The notes: generated from the sequence alone by a model not told the origin. 64,000 bases of DNA from Schaalia vaccimaxillae DSM 15804 (GCF_000420425.1 NZ_ATUX01000005.1:62001-126000), one strand, 5' to 3'. Shown: positions 16,742 to 26,366, counted from the first letter of the stretch. Translations and numbers: made by a program.

Positions 16742-17934
16742 CGCCCACCTCCAACGATTTTCGCTATTTGCCTCAAGGTCTCCGTTCCCGGATCTAAGTA
16801 GGTCGAATGGTTCGCAAATCCACGGCTATGAGGATCATACGAGGGTGAACCTGTTGCATCTCCGGTGATGTGGGTAATGTCTGGCATTCTCATCGGGTTT
16901 GTTCCGAATGCCCAATCCGGCCCGATTCCCTGAACCAGATCACCAGTGGGGACTCCCGATACATAGGCATGACCAGGGACAACACCATACTCGTCAGCAG
17001 AATTCGCTGAACCCCCAGGGGAACCGAACATGACGAAATCATCTACAACCTTCGGGACAATCTGGGTCATTGCCCGGGCCGATGTTGTTGATCCATACGA
17101 GTGACCCAGAAGGGTGAGATGAGGATCTGTTGAGCCATTATGAATACGAGAGTTATGAATCCCCTCCAAGAACGGAGTCAGGGACTCAGCGCCGCGGGTT
17201 GCTTTATCAGTAGAGACGACGCTGAAGTCAGGTGTTTCGAGCGATTGGGGAGCCTCGTAACCCAGCCATGCCACAACAGCAACCTCATCAACATCTACTG
17301 GCGTGGTTACTCTTAGTCTCTGCGCTGCACCCGTGTAGTACTCCAGCGAATCACGCACATTAGTCCCCATTCCCGGAACCAACACCGCCACATGCTCCGC
17401 CGTATGCACATCGCCTATACCTACAGCGGCCTTCAACCGCACACCCTTCGGATCCAACGTCAACAACGAATACGGTGCCGACGAAGTTGATCCGACTAGC
17501 AAACTCTTAACCGCCTCAAGCTCCGCAAGCTGCTTTTCAATCACAGCAAGCGGCTGATGAACGGGATACGGCTTGCCCGTTGCCCGCAATGCCTTAATCG
17601 CGTCAATGTCACGCTGTGCCTTGGCAATCAACCGTTCCAACATCAAACGATTCGCCCGATCCCTGGCCCACGTAGGTACCCCATCCAAGTTACCCACCGC
17701 ATCAGGATGCGAAGAGATCAACCTGGAACGCTGCAACTGCGAAAGCGAAGCCCACCATAGGCTCACCTCTTGAATAGACCACGTTGGATCAGGAACAACA
17801 GGCAAACCCCGTGAACAAGAAGAGTCCTGCGTGTCACACGATGAATACGAACCATAAGCAATAGCACGCATCCGAGCCAACAAAGTGTCATCAACACTAC
17901 GAGCCTTTTCAACGGCATCCCTGACAGCAGCCAT
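16738..17934 (-). CDS. DUF1023 alpha/beta hydrolase
   Basis: A 398-residue protein with the DUF1023 (Abhydrolase_8) signature. Segments VLVPGMGTNV, VAWLGYEAP, nucleophile elbow GHSYGS and FGSPGG appear in order, and the C-terminal NHSTYLDP supplies a plausible catalytic His. Proteins of this family normally carry an N-terminal ESX-like helical region. Here that region is the separate frame at 17980-18339, which lies in the same frame and is separated only by TAA at 17980-17982. The sequence between that stop and ATG 17934 has no start codon but looks coding (a Glu/Arg-rich helix). So this may be one interrupted gene. No good ribosome binding site precedes 17934. Confidence 0.82.
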   Translation of the reverse strand: MAAVRDAVEKARSVDDTLLARMRAIAYGSYSSCDTQDSSCSRGLPVVPDPTWSIQEVSLWWASLSQLQRSRLISSHPDAVGNLDGVPTWARDRANRLMLERLIAKAQRDIDAIKALRATGKPYPVHQPLAVIEKQLAELEAVKSLLVGSTSSAPYSLLTLDPKGVRLKAAVGIGDVHTAEHVAVLVPGMGTNVRDSLEYYTGAAQRLRVTTPVDVDEVAVVAWLGYEAPQSLETPDFSVVSTDKATRGAESLTPFLEGIHNSRIHNGSTDPHLTLLGHSYGSTTSARAMTQIVPKVVDDFVMFGSPGGSANSADEYGVVPGHAYVSGVPTGDLVQGIGPDWAFGTNPMRMPDITHITGDATGSPSYDPHSRGFANHSTYLDPGTETLRQIAKIVGGGR

Positions 17935-17979
17935 AGCATGGTGGCGCAGCGTATTTAACCGCTCACGCTCCTCATTTCG

Positions 17980-18339
17980 TTAAAAATCAGGATCAGACAC
18001 CACGCCTTCAGCCGATATACCTACGCGTGCATCAACCGCACAAGCCCGAGCCTTACGAACCAACACCTCAACTTGCGCCACACCAGCGGCAGCCTGCGCC
18101 ATTGCCATCATCAACTCAGTGACATCACGAACCTGTCGATCAAGACACTGCGAAATCTGACCAACCCGAGACTTCATCGCATCGACAACCCTGCCCTCAG
18201 AAGACACACGATCCCGTAAAAACGCCAGCTCATCAAGGGCATCAACTCCGCGCTGGCGCTCAGTCCTCAACAAGTCCGCGACCTCGTACACCGGCGCACT
18301 AGACCAATACTCGATATCCGCCCATCGCACGTCAGACAT
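17980..18339 (-). CDS. ESX-like helical N-terminal domain of the DUF1023 hydrolase (separate frame)
   Basis: A 119-residue helical protein starting at ATG 18339, overlapping the upstream gene's stop. A Trp pair near the N-terminus (VRWADIEYW) and three long heptad-like helices resemble the N-terminal part of other DUF1023 proteins. It ends at TAA 17980-17982, in the same frame as the hydrolase that follows. It is either a stand-alone small protein or the front half of an interrupted hydrolase gene. Confidence 0.65.
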   Translation of the reverse strand: MSDVRWADIEYWSSAPVYEVADLLRTERQRGVDALDELAFLRDRVSSEGRVVDAMKSRVGQISQCLDRQVRDVTELMMAMAQAAAGVAQVEVLVRKARACAVDARVGISAEGVVSDPDF

Positions 18340-18721
18340 TGGATGGCCCCAGCCTCGCCGCCAAACGCGCAAAACGCTGGGTCGGATCCGTCACAGCCGT
18401 AATCGACTCTATAGCCACCACATGATTCGGATTGAACAGGCGCACGGCCTCGTCCTCGTTCATCTTCACCGCAACAACACTGCGCGCCACATTCTGACCA
18501 AAAACCGACATGTCACGACTGCGAGCGCGGAAGTCGTCATCCATCTGTGCGGCAGTATCGCGAATCGCGTTGACGCTCGACCCACCGGCAAGCCCGGCAG
18601 CCACCTGCCCGACAGCATCGCCAATCATGATCCTGGAAAGATCGTTAGCGATCTGTTGAGCGTGCGCCGCTGCCCGCTCCAGATCACCGTCGACGATGTG
18701 GAGCGCATCATTTCCGCCCAC
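18332..18721 (-). CDS. ESX/WXG100-like helical protein
   Basis: A 129-residue helical, Ala- and Asp-rich protein with no signal or membrane segment. The N-terminal pattern (LHIVDGDLERAAAHAQQIA, then a Gly-rich turn and a second helix) is that of small type VII secretion-like proteins that precede DUF1023 hydrolases. Start is GTG 18721 with GAGGGAT upstream. First gene of the leftward unit 18721-16121. Confidence 0.65.
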   Translation of the reverse strand: MGGNDALHIVDGDLERAAAHAQQIANDLSRIMIGDAVGQVAAGLAGGSSVNAIRDTAAQMDDDFRARSRDMSVFGQNVARSVVAVKMNEDEAVRLFNPNHVVAIESITAVTDPTQRFARLAARLGPSNV

Positions 18722-18818
18722 TGCGCCTATCCCTCAATATGGAAGCCGAATTCGTGATGATGCTCATCATAAAGTAAAAGCGTTCCCGCGAAAATAGGTG
18801 GCCGAGTGTCGAAGCCGA

Positions 18819-19664
18819 TCAGCCCACTATTAATACTGCTGTTAGAACCGCGCACCACAGGGTTTCGCTCAGACCCAAAACAATGGGCTTAAAAGGTTTC
18901 CGGCTGCGCTGCGCGACCGGGAAGACCCAAGCCCGAATGATCAGTACAACCCAGACCGCGCCGATGCCAAGGGGTAGATCCAAGCCCACCATGCACCCGC
19001 CAACCAATAAACCGCTCGCAATGTGGTAGATGATCGAGGCTCGCGCCCAGCGAATATCTCCTCGCCCTCGGATCATCGAACGCACAAAGAGCACAGTCCC
19101 GAAAAAGTACAGCACCAGGATTGCGGTCGATGTCCAGATGCGTACTCCCTGGTCGCCGCCAGACAGGCTGTGTGGCACCACATCCGTAAAAGCTCCGCCG
19201 CCAACTGACAGGCTTGCAGCAACCGGCGCGACCAGGCAAGAAATGACAATGCTCAGGGCTCGTGTCACCAACGCCCGTTCTTGACGTCGGAATATGAGTC
19301 CGATGGTTGCAGCGGCTAGGGGAAGGTAGAGCCAGGCCCAGCTCAGCAGTGCCGGTCGGACAATCACGAGGGCGAGGCCGAGGACGCAGGTGACGCTGGT
19401 GTGCGACAACAAGGCAAGATGAACTGGCTTGCGACGCCGTACAGGAGTCTTTGCCCAGACCTCAACGACATTGAACGCGAGGAATGCCGCGAGCCAGGCT
19501 GCGGCGAGGAGGATGTGGATTGGGTGAGCGCCTGCGTGAGTAATGCCGATGAGCAGCGGAGATGCGGCCATGGCCCAGGCGCCGTGTTGGTCGGGTATCC
19601 ATCCTGCGCGGACGAGGGCGCGGCTACGCGAAGTGCTCTTCTTTGGTGATGCTGCGCCGACCAT
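18819..19664 (-). CDS. YwiC-like membrane protein
   Basis: A 281-residue protein with eight or nine hydrophobic helices. The N-terminal PDQHGAWAM motif followed by a membrane helix is characteristic of the YwiC-like family. The function of that family is not established; links to nitrate respiration genes exist in some bacteria, but none are seen here. It is divergent from the BASS transporter gene, 79 bp apart. Confidence 0.85.
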   Translation of the reverse strand: MVGAASPKKSTSRSRALVRAGWIPDQHGAWAMAASPLLIGITHAGAHPIHILLAAAWLAAFLAFNVVEVWAKTPVRRRKPVHLALLSHTSVTCVLGLALVIVRPALLSWAWLYLPLAAATIGLIFRRQERALVTRALSIVISCLVAPVAASLSVGGGAFTDVVPHSLSGGDQGVRIWTSTAILVLYFFGTVLFVRSMIRGRGDIRWARASIIYHIASGLLVGGCMVGLDLPLGIGAVWVVLIIRAWVFPVAQRSRKPFKPIVLGLSETLWCAVLTAVLIVG

Positions 19665-19743
19665 GCACTAAGACTAAGGCGTACCTAAGCATCAATGAAA
19701 GCTCCTCTGTTGTGGCCATAGTCTGAGACGCCAAGTCCAAATA

Positions 19744-20763
19744 GTGAATGATCGCGGAACCATGGAAACCATGTCCGCATCAAACGCACAACACAGTCCA
19801 TCCAGCCAACAGCACGGCAATAGCCAAACCCGGGAAGACGCCCAGGCCCGCATCGCCGTCACCGTCTTCCCCGTCCTCGTCATCATCGCGTTCCTGCTCG
19901 CCCTCTTCATGCCCACAACCTTCGCACCGATGGCCGCCTACACGAACTGGGCGCTCGGCATCATCATGTTCGGCATGGGACTGACCCTGACCGTCCCCGA
20001 CTTTGCGCTGGTCGTCAAAAGGCCGCTGCCCGTCCTCATCGGCGTCCTCGCCCAATTCATCATCATGCCGACCATTGCCTTCCTGCTCGTCACCGTCTTC
20101 AACCTGCCCGAGGCAGTAGCTGTCGGCGTGATCCTGGTCGGTTGCGCCCCCGGAGGAACCTCCTCCAACGTCATCTCCTACCTATCTAAAGGCGACGTCG
20201 CCCTCTCAGTCACCATGACGTCAATCTCCACACTCCTGGCACCCCTCATGACTCCGGTCCTGACCAAAATGCTGGCAGGCGCCGCCATGGAAGTGTCCGT
20301 TTCCGCAATGGCTATGTCGATCGTCAAAATGGTGCTCGTGCCCGTCATCGGCGGCCTCGTTATCCGCCTCATTGCCGCCCGCTTTGTCGAAAAGATCCTC
20401 CCGGCCCTGCCGTGGATCTCAGTCCTGGGTATCTGCTACGTCGTCATGGCCGTCGTCTCTAAGTCTGCCGACAAGATCCTCACCGCTGGCCTGATGATTC
20501 TGCTTGTCGTTGTCTGCCACAACCTGCTTGGCTACCTCCTCGGATACTTCGCAGGCAAGATTGGCCGCGGTAATGAACGCGCCTGCCGTACCACCTCTGT
20601 CGAGGTCGGCATGCAAAATTCCGGCTTGGCTGCGACCTTGGCCGCCACCCACTTCAGTGCCACCCCCGAAACGGCTCTGCCCGGCGCAATCTTCTCCGTC
20701 TGGCACAACATTTCCGGCGCACTGCTGGCCATGTACTACCGTCGTCGCCCGCTCAAGGACTGA
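19744..20763 (+). CDS. Bile acid:sodium symporter (BASS) family transporter
   Basis: A 339-residue protein with a hydrophilic N-terminus and about nine or ten membrane helices. The family segment VGCAPGGTSSNVISYLSKGDVALSV is split over the membrane crossover region, and VEVGMQNSGLA lies near the C-terminus. BASS proteins move organic acids with sodium. The substrate here cannot be read from sequence; many bacterial members carry pantoate-like acids or taurocholate. GTG 19744 is one possible start; ATG 19762 is equally likely. Confidence 0.9.
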   Translation: MNDRGTMETMSASNAQHSPSSQQHGNSQTREDAQARIAVTVFPVLVIIAFLLALFMPTTFAPMAAYTNWALGIIMFGMGLTLTVPDFALVVKRPLPVLIGVLAQFIIMPTIAFLLVTVFNLPEAVAVGVILVGCAPGGTSSNVISYLSKGDVALSVTMTSISTLLAPLMTPVLTKMLAGAAMEVSVSAMAMSIVKMVLVPVIGGLVIRLIAARFVEKILPALPWISVLGICYVVMAVVSKSADKILTAGLMILLVVVCHNLLGYLLGYFAGKIGRGNERACRTTSVEVGMQNSGLAATLAATHFSATPETALPGAIFSVWHNISGALLAMYYRRRPLKD

Positions 20764-20790
20764 CCTCGTCAGCTCTCTCAACTGCTGAAT

Positions 20791-20835
20791 CGAATCGGGG
20801 CTGTAGGCGCATCTCGCGTCCGCAGCCCCGATTCG
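20791..20835. terminator. Terminator hairpin between convergent genes
   Basis: A 13-bp perfect stem (arms 20791-20803 and 20823-20835, CGAATCGGGGCTG) with a 19-nt loop. It lies after the BASS transporter and before the end of the leftward ABC ATPase. It may serve both directions. Confidence 0.8.
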
Positions 20836-20869
20836 TTGAATTCCTAGCAGATGGGTGAGAACTGCCCTT

Positions 20870-21559
20870 TCATCGTTCCGTGAGTTTGCCGTCCTCCATG
20901 ACGAGGATGCGATCGCACACCTTTGTCAGTCTCTCATCATGAGTGACCATCACCGTGGCCTTAGCGCGCTCATGGGTTTGCTCAGCAAGAATCTGCGCCA
21001 CATCCATTGCCCTTCGAGTATCGAGGGCGGCTGTTGGCTCATCGGCCAAAATGAGGTCCGGATCGTGGTAGAGGGCAACTGCAATTGCTGTGCGTTGGCG
21101 CTCACCACCCGACAGGTCACCAGGGTAAGACTGGCGATATTTGGCAATTCCCAGGGCCTCCAAAAGTTCGTCGCGGCGCTTGAGGTCTGAACGGCTTCGA
21201 GCCACCCGATCATGCAGCAAGAACTGGTCCTCAACCTTGAGGAAAGGCACCAGCGATGCTGCCTGCAAAATGAAACCGATACGACTGTGACGCACCCGCG
21301 CCCGCTTCTTTTCGGGAAGCGTGGAAAATTCTTCTCCCCCAATCGTCACCTCACCCTGACTGGGAGTGCGCAAGCCCCCCATAATCGTCAAAAGCGTGGA
21401 CTTACCGGACCCCGATGGCCCAAGGATCGCAATGAATTCTCCGGCGTGAATCGTCAGGTCGGTGGGGTGCAAGGCCGTAATCTCTTCATCACCCTGAGTG
21501 AAAGTCTTGGCTGCGTCGCGAATTTCTAGCAGAGCCGGGCCTTTTGATGAAGTGCTCAT
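20870..21559 (-). CDS. ABC transporter ATP-binding protein (MacB/LolD type)
   Basis: A 229-residue nucleotide-binding subunit. Walker A is GPSGSGKST, signature LSGGERQR, Walker B DLILADEPT, and the H-loop VTHDE. The short length and partner belong to the exporter class working with FtsX-like permeases. It overlaps the permease gene by 4 bp (the permease lies upstream and its stop overlaps this ATG). The substrate is unknown; candidates are lipids, peptides or antimicrobial compounds. Confidence 0.93.
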   Translation of the reverse strand: MSTSSKGPALLEIRDAAKTFTQGDEEITALHPTDLTIHAGEFIAILGPSGSGKSTLLTIMGGLRTPSQGEVTIGGEEFSTLPEKKRARVRHSRIGFILQAASLVPFLKVEDQFLLHDRVARSRSDLKRRDELLEALGIAKYRQSYPGDLSGGERQRTAIAVALYHDPDLILADEPTAALDTRRAMDVAQILAEQTHERAKATVMVTHDERLTKVCDRILVMEDGKLTER

Positions 21560-22731
21560 TGGATTGCCTCCACAGGGTCAATGCGGGCAACAACTCTGAC
21601 CGAGATCAACCCGCCGATCAGCGACACGATAATGAACGCAGCAGTGATGAGGATTGAGAGCGAAATATTAGCGCGGAAAGGTACCGCCGCGGGCAACACA
21701 AGGCCCGAAGCAACGGTCAGTGCCAGGCCAATTGCCACGCCCGTCGTCACCAACAGTCCCGTCTGCGCGGCCCCAGCGCGGATCAGATACGAGGTCGGTA
21801 CGCCGCGGGCCTTGAGAATGCCCAGCACCGGCCGCTTTTGCAACGTCAGTACGTAGATGAAAATGCCTAACACGAAGCTCGCGATGACAATGAGAGACGC
21901 GATCATCAATGTGAAGGTCAGGATCTGGACCGAATATCCGGGCAGCTTTGAAATGAAGTCATCGGCGGCGATGGCCTCGGCCTCGTTGTCTGCCAGGTCT
22001 GCGGCGAGCGTGGCGTCAGTGGAGTTCTCTGGATCAATCGCTTCGGGGACGACGAGGGCGCTGGCCACAGTCATACCGTCAGCAATCGCGTGTTCTGCTA
22101 GGGCCTGGCGATCGACGAGGACGATAGGGGCGGCCTGATACGTGTAGTCGTCAACGCTACCCACGATGGTCCACTCGTGATCAAAACCAGAGATCTTAAA
22201 AGAATCACCAACGGCCCAGCCTTCTTGTGTCAGGCTTGAGTCGATGAGGACCTCTGAGTCAGGGTCTTCAATGTTGCGTCCGTCGATCACGTCGGGCATC
22301 AAAGCTGAATCGGTGCCCAGTCCCCAGGCGTAGGCATCGGTCTTGACCAGACCGTCCTTATTGGGCTCGGCATTATTGCGACCTGCGGGAGCCTCGCCCT
22401 CGAGCACAGCAGGCGACGACAAGAGGACCTCAACGTCACTGCGCCCGCCCTCGTCCAAAACGGCCAAGAGTTTGTTGACGGTCTCTAGGTCCATGCGGGA
22501 TGCCTGCATGGAACCGTCGGCGCTGTCCATGAGCACGATGGAGCCGGTGTTCCACTGGTCGATGGCGGCCCGGTAAGAGTGCGCTAAACCTGTGGCCAGG
22601 GAGACCAAGAAGAAGGTCAGGTAGGCCAAGAGCACAATCGATGTGGTGATGAGGGTGAATCTGGTCGGCTGATGCCGAATTTCACGTAAAGCCAGGAACA
22701 TAGAGTCCTTCCAGGTGGGCACGATGCCCAA
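21556..22731 (-). CDS. FtsX-like ABC transporter permease
   Basis: A 391-residue protein with one membrane helix near residues 25-50, a large extracellular domain (about 55-265) and three C-terminal helices, the layout of FtsX/MacB-type permeases. The cytoplasmic segment LQKRPVLGILKARGVPTSYLI after the second helix is the usual coupling region. It forms an exporter with the ATPase gene that overlaps its end. Confidence 0.9.
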   Translation of the reverse strand: MGIVPTWKDSMFLALREIRHQPTRFTLITTSIVLLAYLTFFLVSLATGLAHSYRAAIDQWNTGSIVLMDSADGSMQASRMDLETVNKLLAVLDEGGRSDVEVLLSSPAVLEGEAPAGRNNAEPNKDGLVKTDAYAWGLGTDSALMPDVIDGRNIEDPDSEVLIDSSLTQEGWAVGDSFKISGFDHEWTIVGSVDDYTYQAAPIVLVDRQALAEHAIADGMTVASALVVPEAIDPENSTDATLAADLADNEAEAIAADDFISKLPGYSVQILTFTLMIASLIVIASFVLGIFIYVLTLQKRPVLGILKARGVPTSYLIRAGAAQTGLLVTTGVAIGLALTVASGLVLPAAVPFRANISLSILITAAFIIVSLIGGLISVRVVARIDPVEAIQ

Positions 22732-22931
22732 TGTCTTTAAGAGTAGGTGACTGTCCGTCCGTCAGCGGTGTGGCTTCGCTGACATCACGCCACCGAGGCG
22801 ATGCCGAAACCCACTGTTATGCGGTGACGCCGGTTCGTCTACGCACAGGCGCGGACGTGTAAGGGTGGATTTCGATGTATGCCGGTGGATCTCGGCGCAG
22901 ATTTGAGCGCGACCGTTGTGCCAAACTCCGA
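22732..22931. other. Gene-free stretch between the ABC permease and the tRNA terminator
   Basis: I see no gene or repeat. It must contain the promoter of the leftward ABC operon. Confidence 0.45.
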
Positions 22932-22970
22932 CCAAAAATAAAAACCGCGGACCCTGGGAAGGATCCGCGG
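22932..22970 (-). terminator. Rho-independent terminator of tRNA-Pro
   Basis: On the minus strand a 10-bp stem (CCGCGGATCC paired with GGGTCCGCGG, one wobble) with a 6-nt loop is followed directly by TTTTTATTTTT. It lies 12 bp past the tRNA 3' end. Confidence 0.92.
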
Positions 22971-22982
22971 CTCTTGCACGAG

Positions 22983-23056
<74 letters not shown>

Positions 23057-23157
23057 TGCGACCGTTTGAGTATAGCCACGCGTTGCGCCTCGACCAAAAC
23101 TAAGACGCCACCTGGACCTGCAGGATCGGTCACAGCGCAGGCGTTCAAGCGCAAAGC

Positions 23158-24105
23158 TCAGGCTGAACGCACCGTAATGAGTGAAACCTCGGGCCGGGTC
23201 GCGATACGCACGGGCGCAAAAGGCGAAGTGCCCAAACCAGCCGAGACATGCAACCACGCTTGGGAGTCGTCAACACTCCAATGATGGAGCCCCTTTGCAT
23301 ACTGGCGGTCAATGTCGCAATTAGTGATGATCGCACCGTAGAACGGCAAACCGATCTGGCCGCCGTGCGTGTGACCAGCCAAGATCAGATCCGATCCTGC
23401 GCGCGTGAGCGCATTGACGACGCGCAAGTAAGGCGAGTGAGTTACGCCCAGGCGCAGCGTCGTCGGCTGATCCCAAGACGAACTAGGTTCAACAATCCGA
23501 TCACGATTGATGTGCGCATCATCAGCGCCCAACAACCCAACCTCTAAATCGCCACCTTCGGCGGGTACACGAATAACATCAGCACGGTTCGTTAGATCCG
23601 CCCACCCGGCGTCACGTAAGAAAGTTGCTAACTCAGTCCAGGGCAGGTCAGGAACAGTGCGTTCTTTGATCTTCGAAGCACCAAAGAGATAGCTGCCCCA
23701 GTTCTTGCGGTGAGGTGAATAGTAGTCATTCGAACCAAAAACGAATGCCCCAGGGTAAGTCAGGAATGGTTCATAGGCACGCGTAACCAGGTCAATACCG
23801 TGCTCGTCACCAAAGTTGTCACCCGTTGCGATTACGGCGTCGAAATGCTCAGTGCGTGCGACCTCGTCGAGGAAATCAATGAGGAACTCTTGGCCAGGAA
23901 AAAGGTGCAGATCGGCAATCTGTAACAGTGTGACATCCGGGATTTGGCGATCAGCAGGAAGCTGGATGTCGTAGCGGCGAATCGTAGGCGTACGGCGCTC
24001 CACCTGACCCCAGGCTAGGGCTCCAGCACCCAGTCCGATACCGGCTAGCGATGCAGCGCCGACGACGCGGCCGACACGCGCAATGCCTCGAAGTGCCCCA
24101 TTCAC
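23158..24105 (-). CDS. Membrane-associated metallophosphoesterase
   Basis: A 315-residue calcineurin-like phosphoesterase. All metal-binding blocks are visible: QIADLHLFPG, ATGDNFGD, FGSNDYY, and GHTHGGQIGLP near the C-terminus. A hydrophobic N-terminal helix (about residues 10-33) anchors it. It resembles the actinobacterial protein encoded beside ponA2 (Rv3683 in M. tuberculosis). Its start overlaps the ponA2 stop by 4 bp, so it is co-transcribed with it. Confidence 0.92.
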   Translation of the reverse strand: MNGALRGIARVGRVVGAASLAGIGLGAGALAWGQVERRTPTIRRYDIQLPADRQIPDVTLLQIADLHLFPGQEFLIDFLDEVARTEHFDAVIATGDNFGDEHGIDLVTRAYEPFLTYPGAFVFGSNDYYSPHRKNWGSYLFGASKIKERTVPDLPWTELATFLRDAGWADLTNRADVIRVPAEGGDLEVGLLGADDAHINRDRIVEPSSSWDQPTTLRLGVTHSPYLRVVNALTRAGSDLILAGHTHGGQIGLPFYGAIITNCDIDRQYAKGLHHWSVDDSQAWLHVSAGLGTSPFAPVRIATRPEVSLITVRSA

Positions 24106-26273
24106 TCTTCCTCGTCCTCTTCTTCTTTTTCGGTCTCTGCCTGGTTGTTGGCATTCTGACGGCCGCCGCGTTCTTCTTTTTCTTGCTGCGCGGGAGTTGG
24201 CCTGACGGGTTCAACAATCGGGGTTCCGATACTGGCCGAAGGCATAGCCTCAATCGGTGTGCCTGCCAAAGCGGCTGACATATACGGGGCCCAAATGTTC
24301 TGGCCTACGAAGGTTTCACCGTAAATCGCCGAGTAGTAAATGCCATTGATAGTCACGTACTGGACGGGGGTGTTTGAAGCATCTGCGTGACCGACCCATG
24401 CTGAGGTTGCCAAGGACGGGGTGAAGCCAGTGAGCCAAGTGTTCGAGTTACCGTCAGTCGTACCCGACTTCGCACCAAATTCTCGGCCGTCAGCAATGTG
24501 CGTCGAGCGGTAGTACTGGCTTGCCGAGGCCGTCAGCAGGGTCGCAGTCTTATTAGCAACCTCCGCAGACACCACCTCTTTGCAGCTTGCTTGATACTCC
24601 TTGAGAGTGTTTTCGTCACGGTCCACCACTGTGGTCATCGACTGGGGAGCACACAGTTTGCCTTCATTGGCCAAGGCGGCAAAAGCGCTAGCAACCTCCA
24701 AGGGAGAGGCTGTCGAAGAACCAATAATGTTGGCAGGGTATGCGGCAGTGACCTCTCCGTTCTCGCTGATGCCAAAGTCGTAGGCGGTTTGGAAAATATC
24801 GCAGAAGTCCACGCGCGACGCCATATTGACGAAGGCCTGGTTCACAGAAAGGCCGGTGGCTTTCAAGACGTTCATTGCTCCGTCTTTTCCTGCGAGGTCA
24901 TTCACCGTATACGGGTCGGTGTAGATCGGAGCTCCATCACATGAGAACGCGGAGGAGCCGTAGGTGCGGTTGCGCGACCCCACCGATTGGTATGCGCTGT
25001 GGCCTTCCTTGAACCACTGAATGAGGGTGAAGACCTTGAAAGTCGAGCCGACTTGGAATTCGCCATCCGCGCCATAATTCGACATGGTTTCGCCCTCACC
25101 GACACCGTATTCGGTGTTCTGCGACATCGCCAGGACCTTGCCGGTTTTTGGTTCAACCGAGACGAGCGCATTGTCGAGGCCCGACGGGTCTGCAATCGGG
25201 ATAGCCCCAGTTAAGGAATCATATGCAGCTTGCTGCTTAGTCGGATCAAGAGTGGTACGAATGGTGATGCCGCCGGTCTTTAGGAGATGTTCGCGTTCGG
25301 CCTGGGTCTTGCCGAATGCCTCGTCAGCGAGGAACTGAGAGAGCACAAAGTCGCAGAAATATGCGTTCTTCGAGCTGCCGCCTGAGCATCCTTCAGGATT
25401 GACATTAGGTTTGAGCATATCGGTGACATTGGTGGCCAAGCCCTGATCGAACTCCTCATCTGTGATTGAGCCCTGATTGTGCATCACTTCGAGGACGGTG
25501 TCTCGGCGTTCCTGTGCTGCTTCAGGGTAGGACAGAGGGTCATATTCGACTGGCGACTGGACGAGGCCGGCCAGCAGTGATGCTTCAAGGTAGGTTAGTT
25601 CGGATGCTGACTTAGAAAAGTAGCGTTGTGCGGCCGCTTCGACACCGTAGGTAATGGGCCCAAAGGGCGCGATATTGAGGTATCCGGTAAGAATCTGCTC
25701 CTTGTCCATCTGCTGTTCGATGGCCATCGCATACTTAATTTCGCGGAGCTTACGTTCCGTTGTCTGTTCAGTTGCCGCAGTAACTTGGTCTGCGTCTCCT
25801 TCAAGGTAGCCGCGTTCAGACAGCGCGTTGCGGACGAACTGCTGGGTGATGGTCGAGGCGCCTTGGGTGCCTGCGCCGCCGAGATTATTGACGAGGGCGC
25901 GTGCCATACCTGTTGGGTCCACACCGTGATGCTCATAAAATCGCCGGTCCTCGATGGCAATAATGGCATCTTTCATCTGCTGTGAGATTTGATCGCTTTG
26001 CACGATGATGCGTTGCTTGTCGTAAAAGCGTGCAATCACGGCTCCCGACGCGTCAAGCATCTGTGATTCTTCTGCCGGGTCGACGACTGAAATATCGTCT
26101 GGCAGTTCATTGAACACAGAGGGAACGGACTTAGCTGCCAGAGCAGTGGGTCCCACTGCTGGGACCAGCATGCCCGCTCCGACGATTCCCATGAGCACTG
26201 CGACGCTGACAAAAGCGAGCAGAAGTGCTATGAGTTGCGCGGGGCGCATTAGACGGGGGTGCGACTCAGACAT
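24102..26273 (-). CDS. ponA2: Bifunctional penicillin-binding protein, PonA2 type (class A)
   Basis: Polymerises and cross-links peptidoglycan at the outer face of the membrane. Transmembrane helix at about residues 14-40. The GT51 glycosyltransferase domain carries EDRRFYEHHGVD and QGASTITQQFVRN. The transpeptidase domain carries STFK (catalytic Ser, in GSTFKVFTL), SVN (in LSVNQAF) and KSGTTDGNSNTW. Length is about 723 residues. The C-terminus is a Glu-rich tail rather than the PASTA domain found in mycobacterial PonA2. ATG 26273 is chosen; TTG 26300 is possible. It is divergent from whiB. Confidence 0.94.
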   Translation of the reverse strand: MSESHPRLMRPAQLIALLLAFVSVAVLMGIVGAGMLVPAVGPTALAAKSVPSVFNELPDDISVVDPAEESQMLDASGAVIARFYDKQRIIVQSDQISQQMKDAIIAIEDRRFYEHHGVDPTGMARALVNNLGGAGTQGASTITQQFVRNALSERGYLEGDADQVTAATEQTTERKLREIKYAMAIEQQMDKEQILTGYLNIAPFGPITYGVEAAAQRYFSKSASELTYLEASLLAGLVQSPVEYDPLSYPEAAQERRDTVLEVMHNQGSITDEEFDQGLATNVTDMLKPNVNPEGCSGGSSKNAYFCDFVLSQFLADEAFGKTQAEREHLLKTGGITIRTTLDPTKQQAAYDSLTGAIPIADPSGLDNALVSVEPKTGKVLAMSQNTEYGVGEGETMSNYGADGEFQVGSTFKVFTLIQWFKEGHSAYQSVGSRNRTYGSSAFSCDGAPIYTDPYTVNDLAGKDGAMNVLKATGLSVNQAFVNMASRVDFCDIFQTAYDFGISENGEVTAAYPANIIGSSTASPLEVASAFAALANEGKLCAPQSMTTVVDRDENTLKEYQASCKEVVSAEVANKTATLLTASASQYYRSTHIADGREFGAKSGTTDGNSNTWLTGFTPSLATSAWVGHADASNTPVQYVTINGIYYSAIYGETFVGQNIWAPYMSAALAGTPIEAMPSASIGTPIVEPVRPTPAQQEKEERGGRQNANNQAETEKEEEDEEE

Positions 26274-26366
26274 AGGTACAGGATACGTTGTTGACGACAA
26301 TCCATGGCTGGAAGAACACTGAGGGAAAATGTCAGGAATATCTGTCAGTTTGAATTAGGAAATGTC

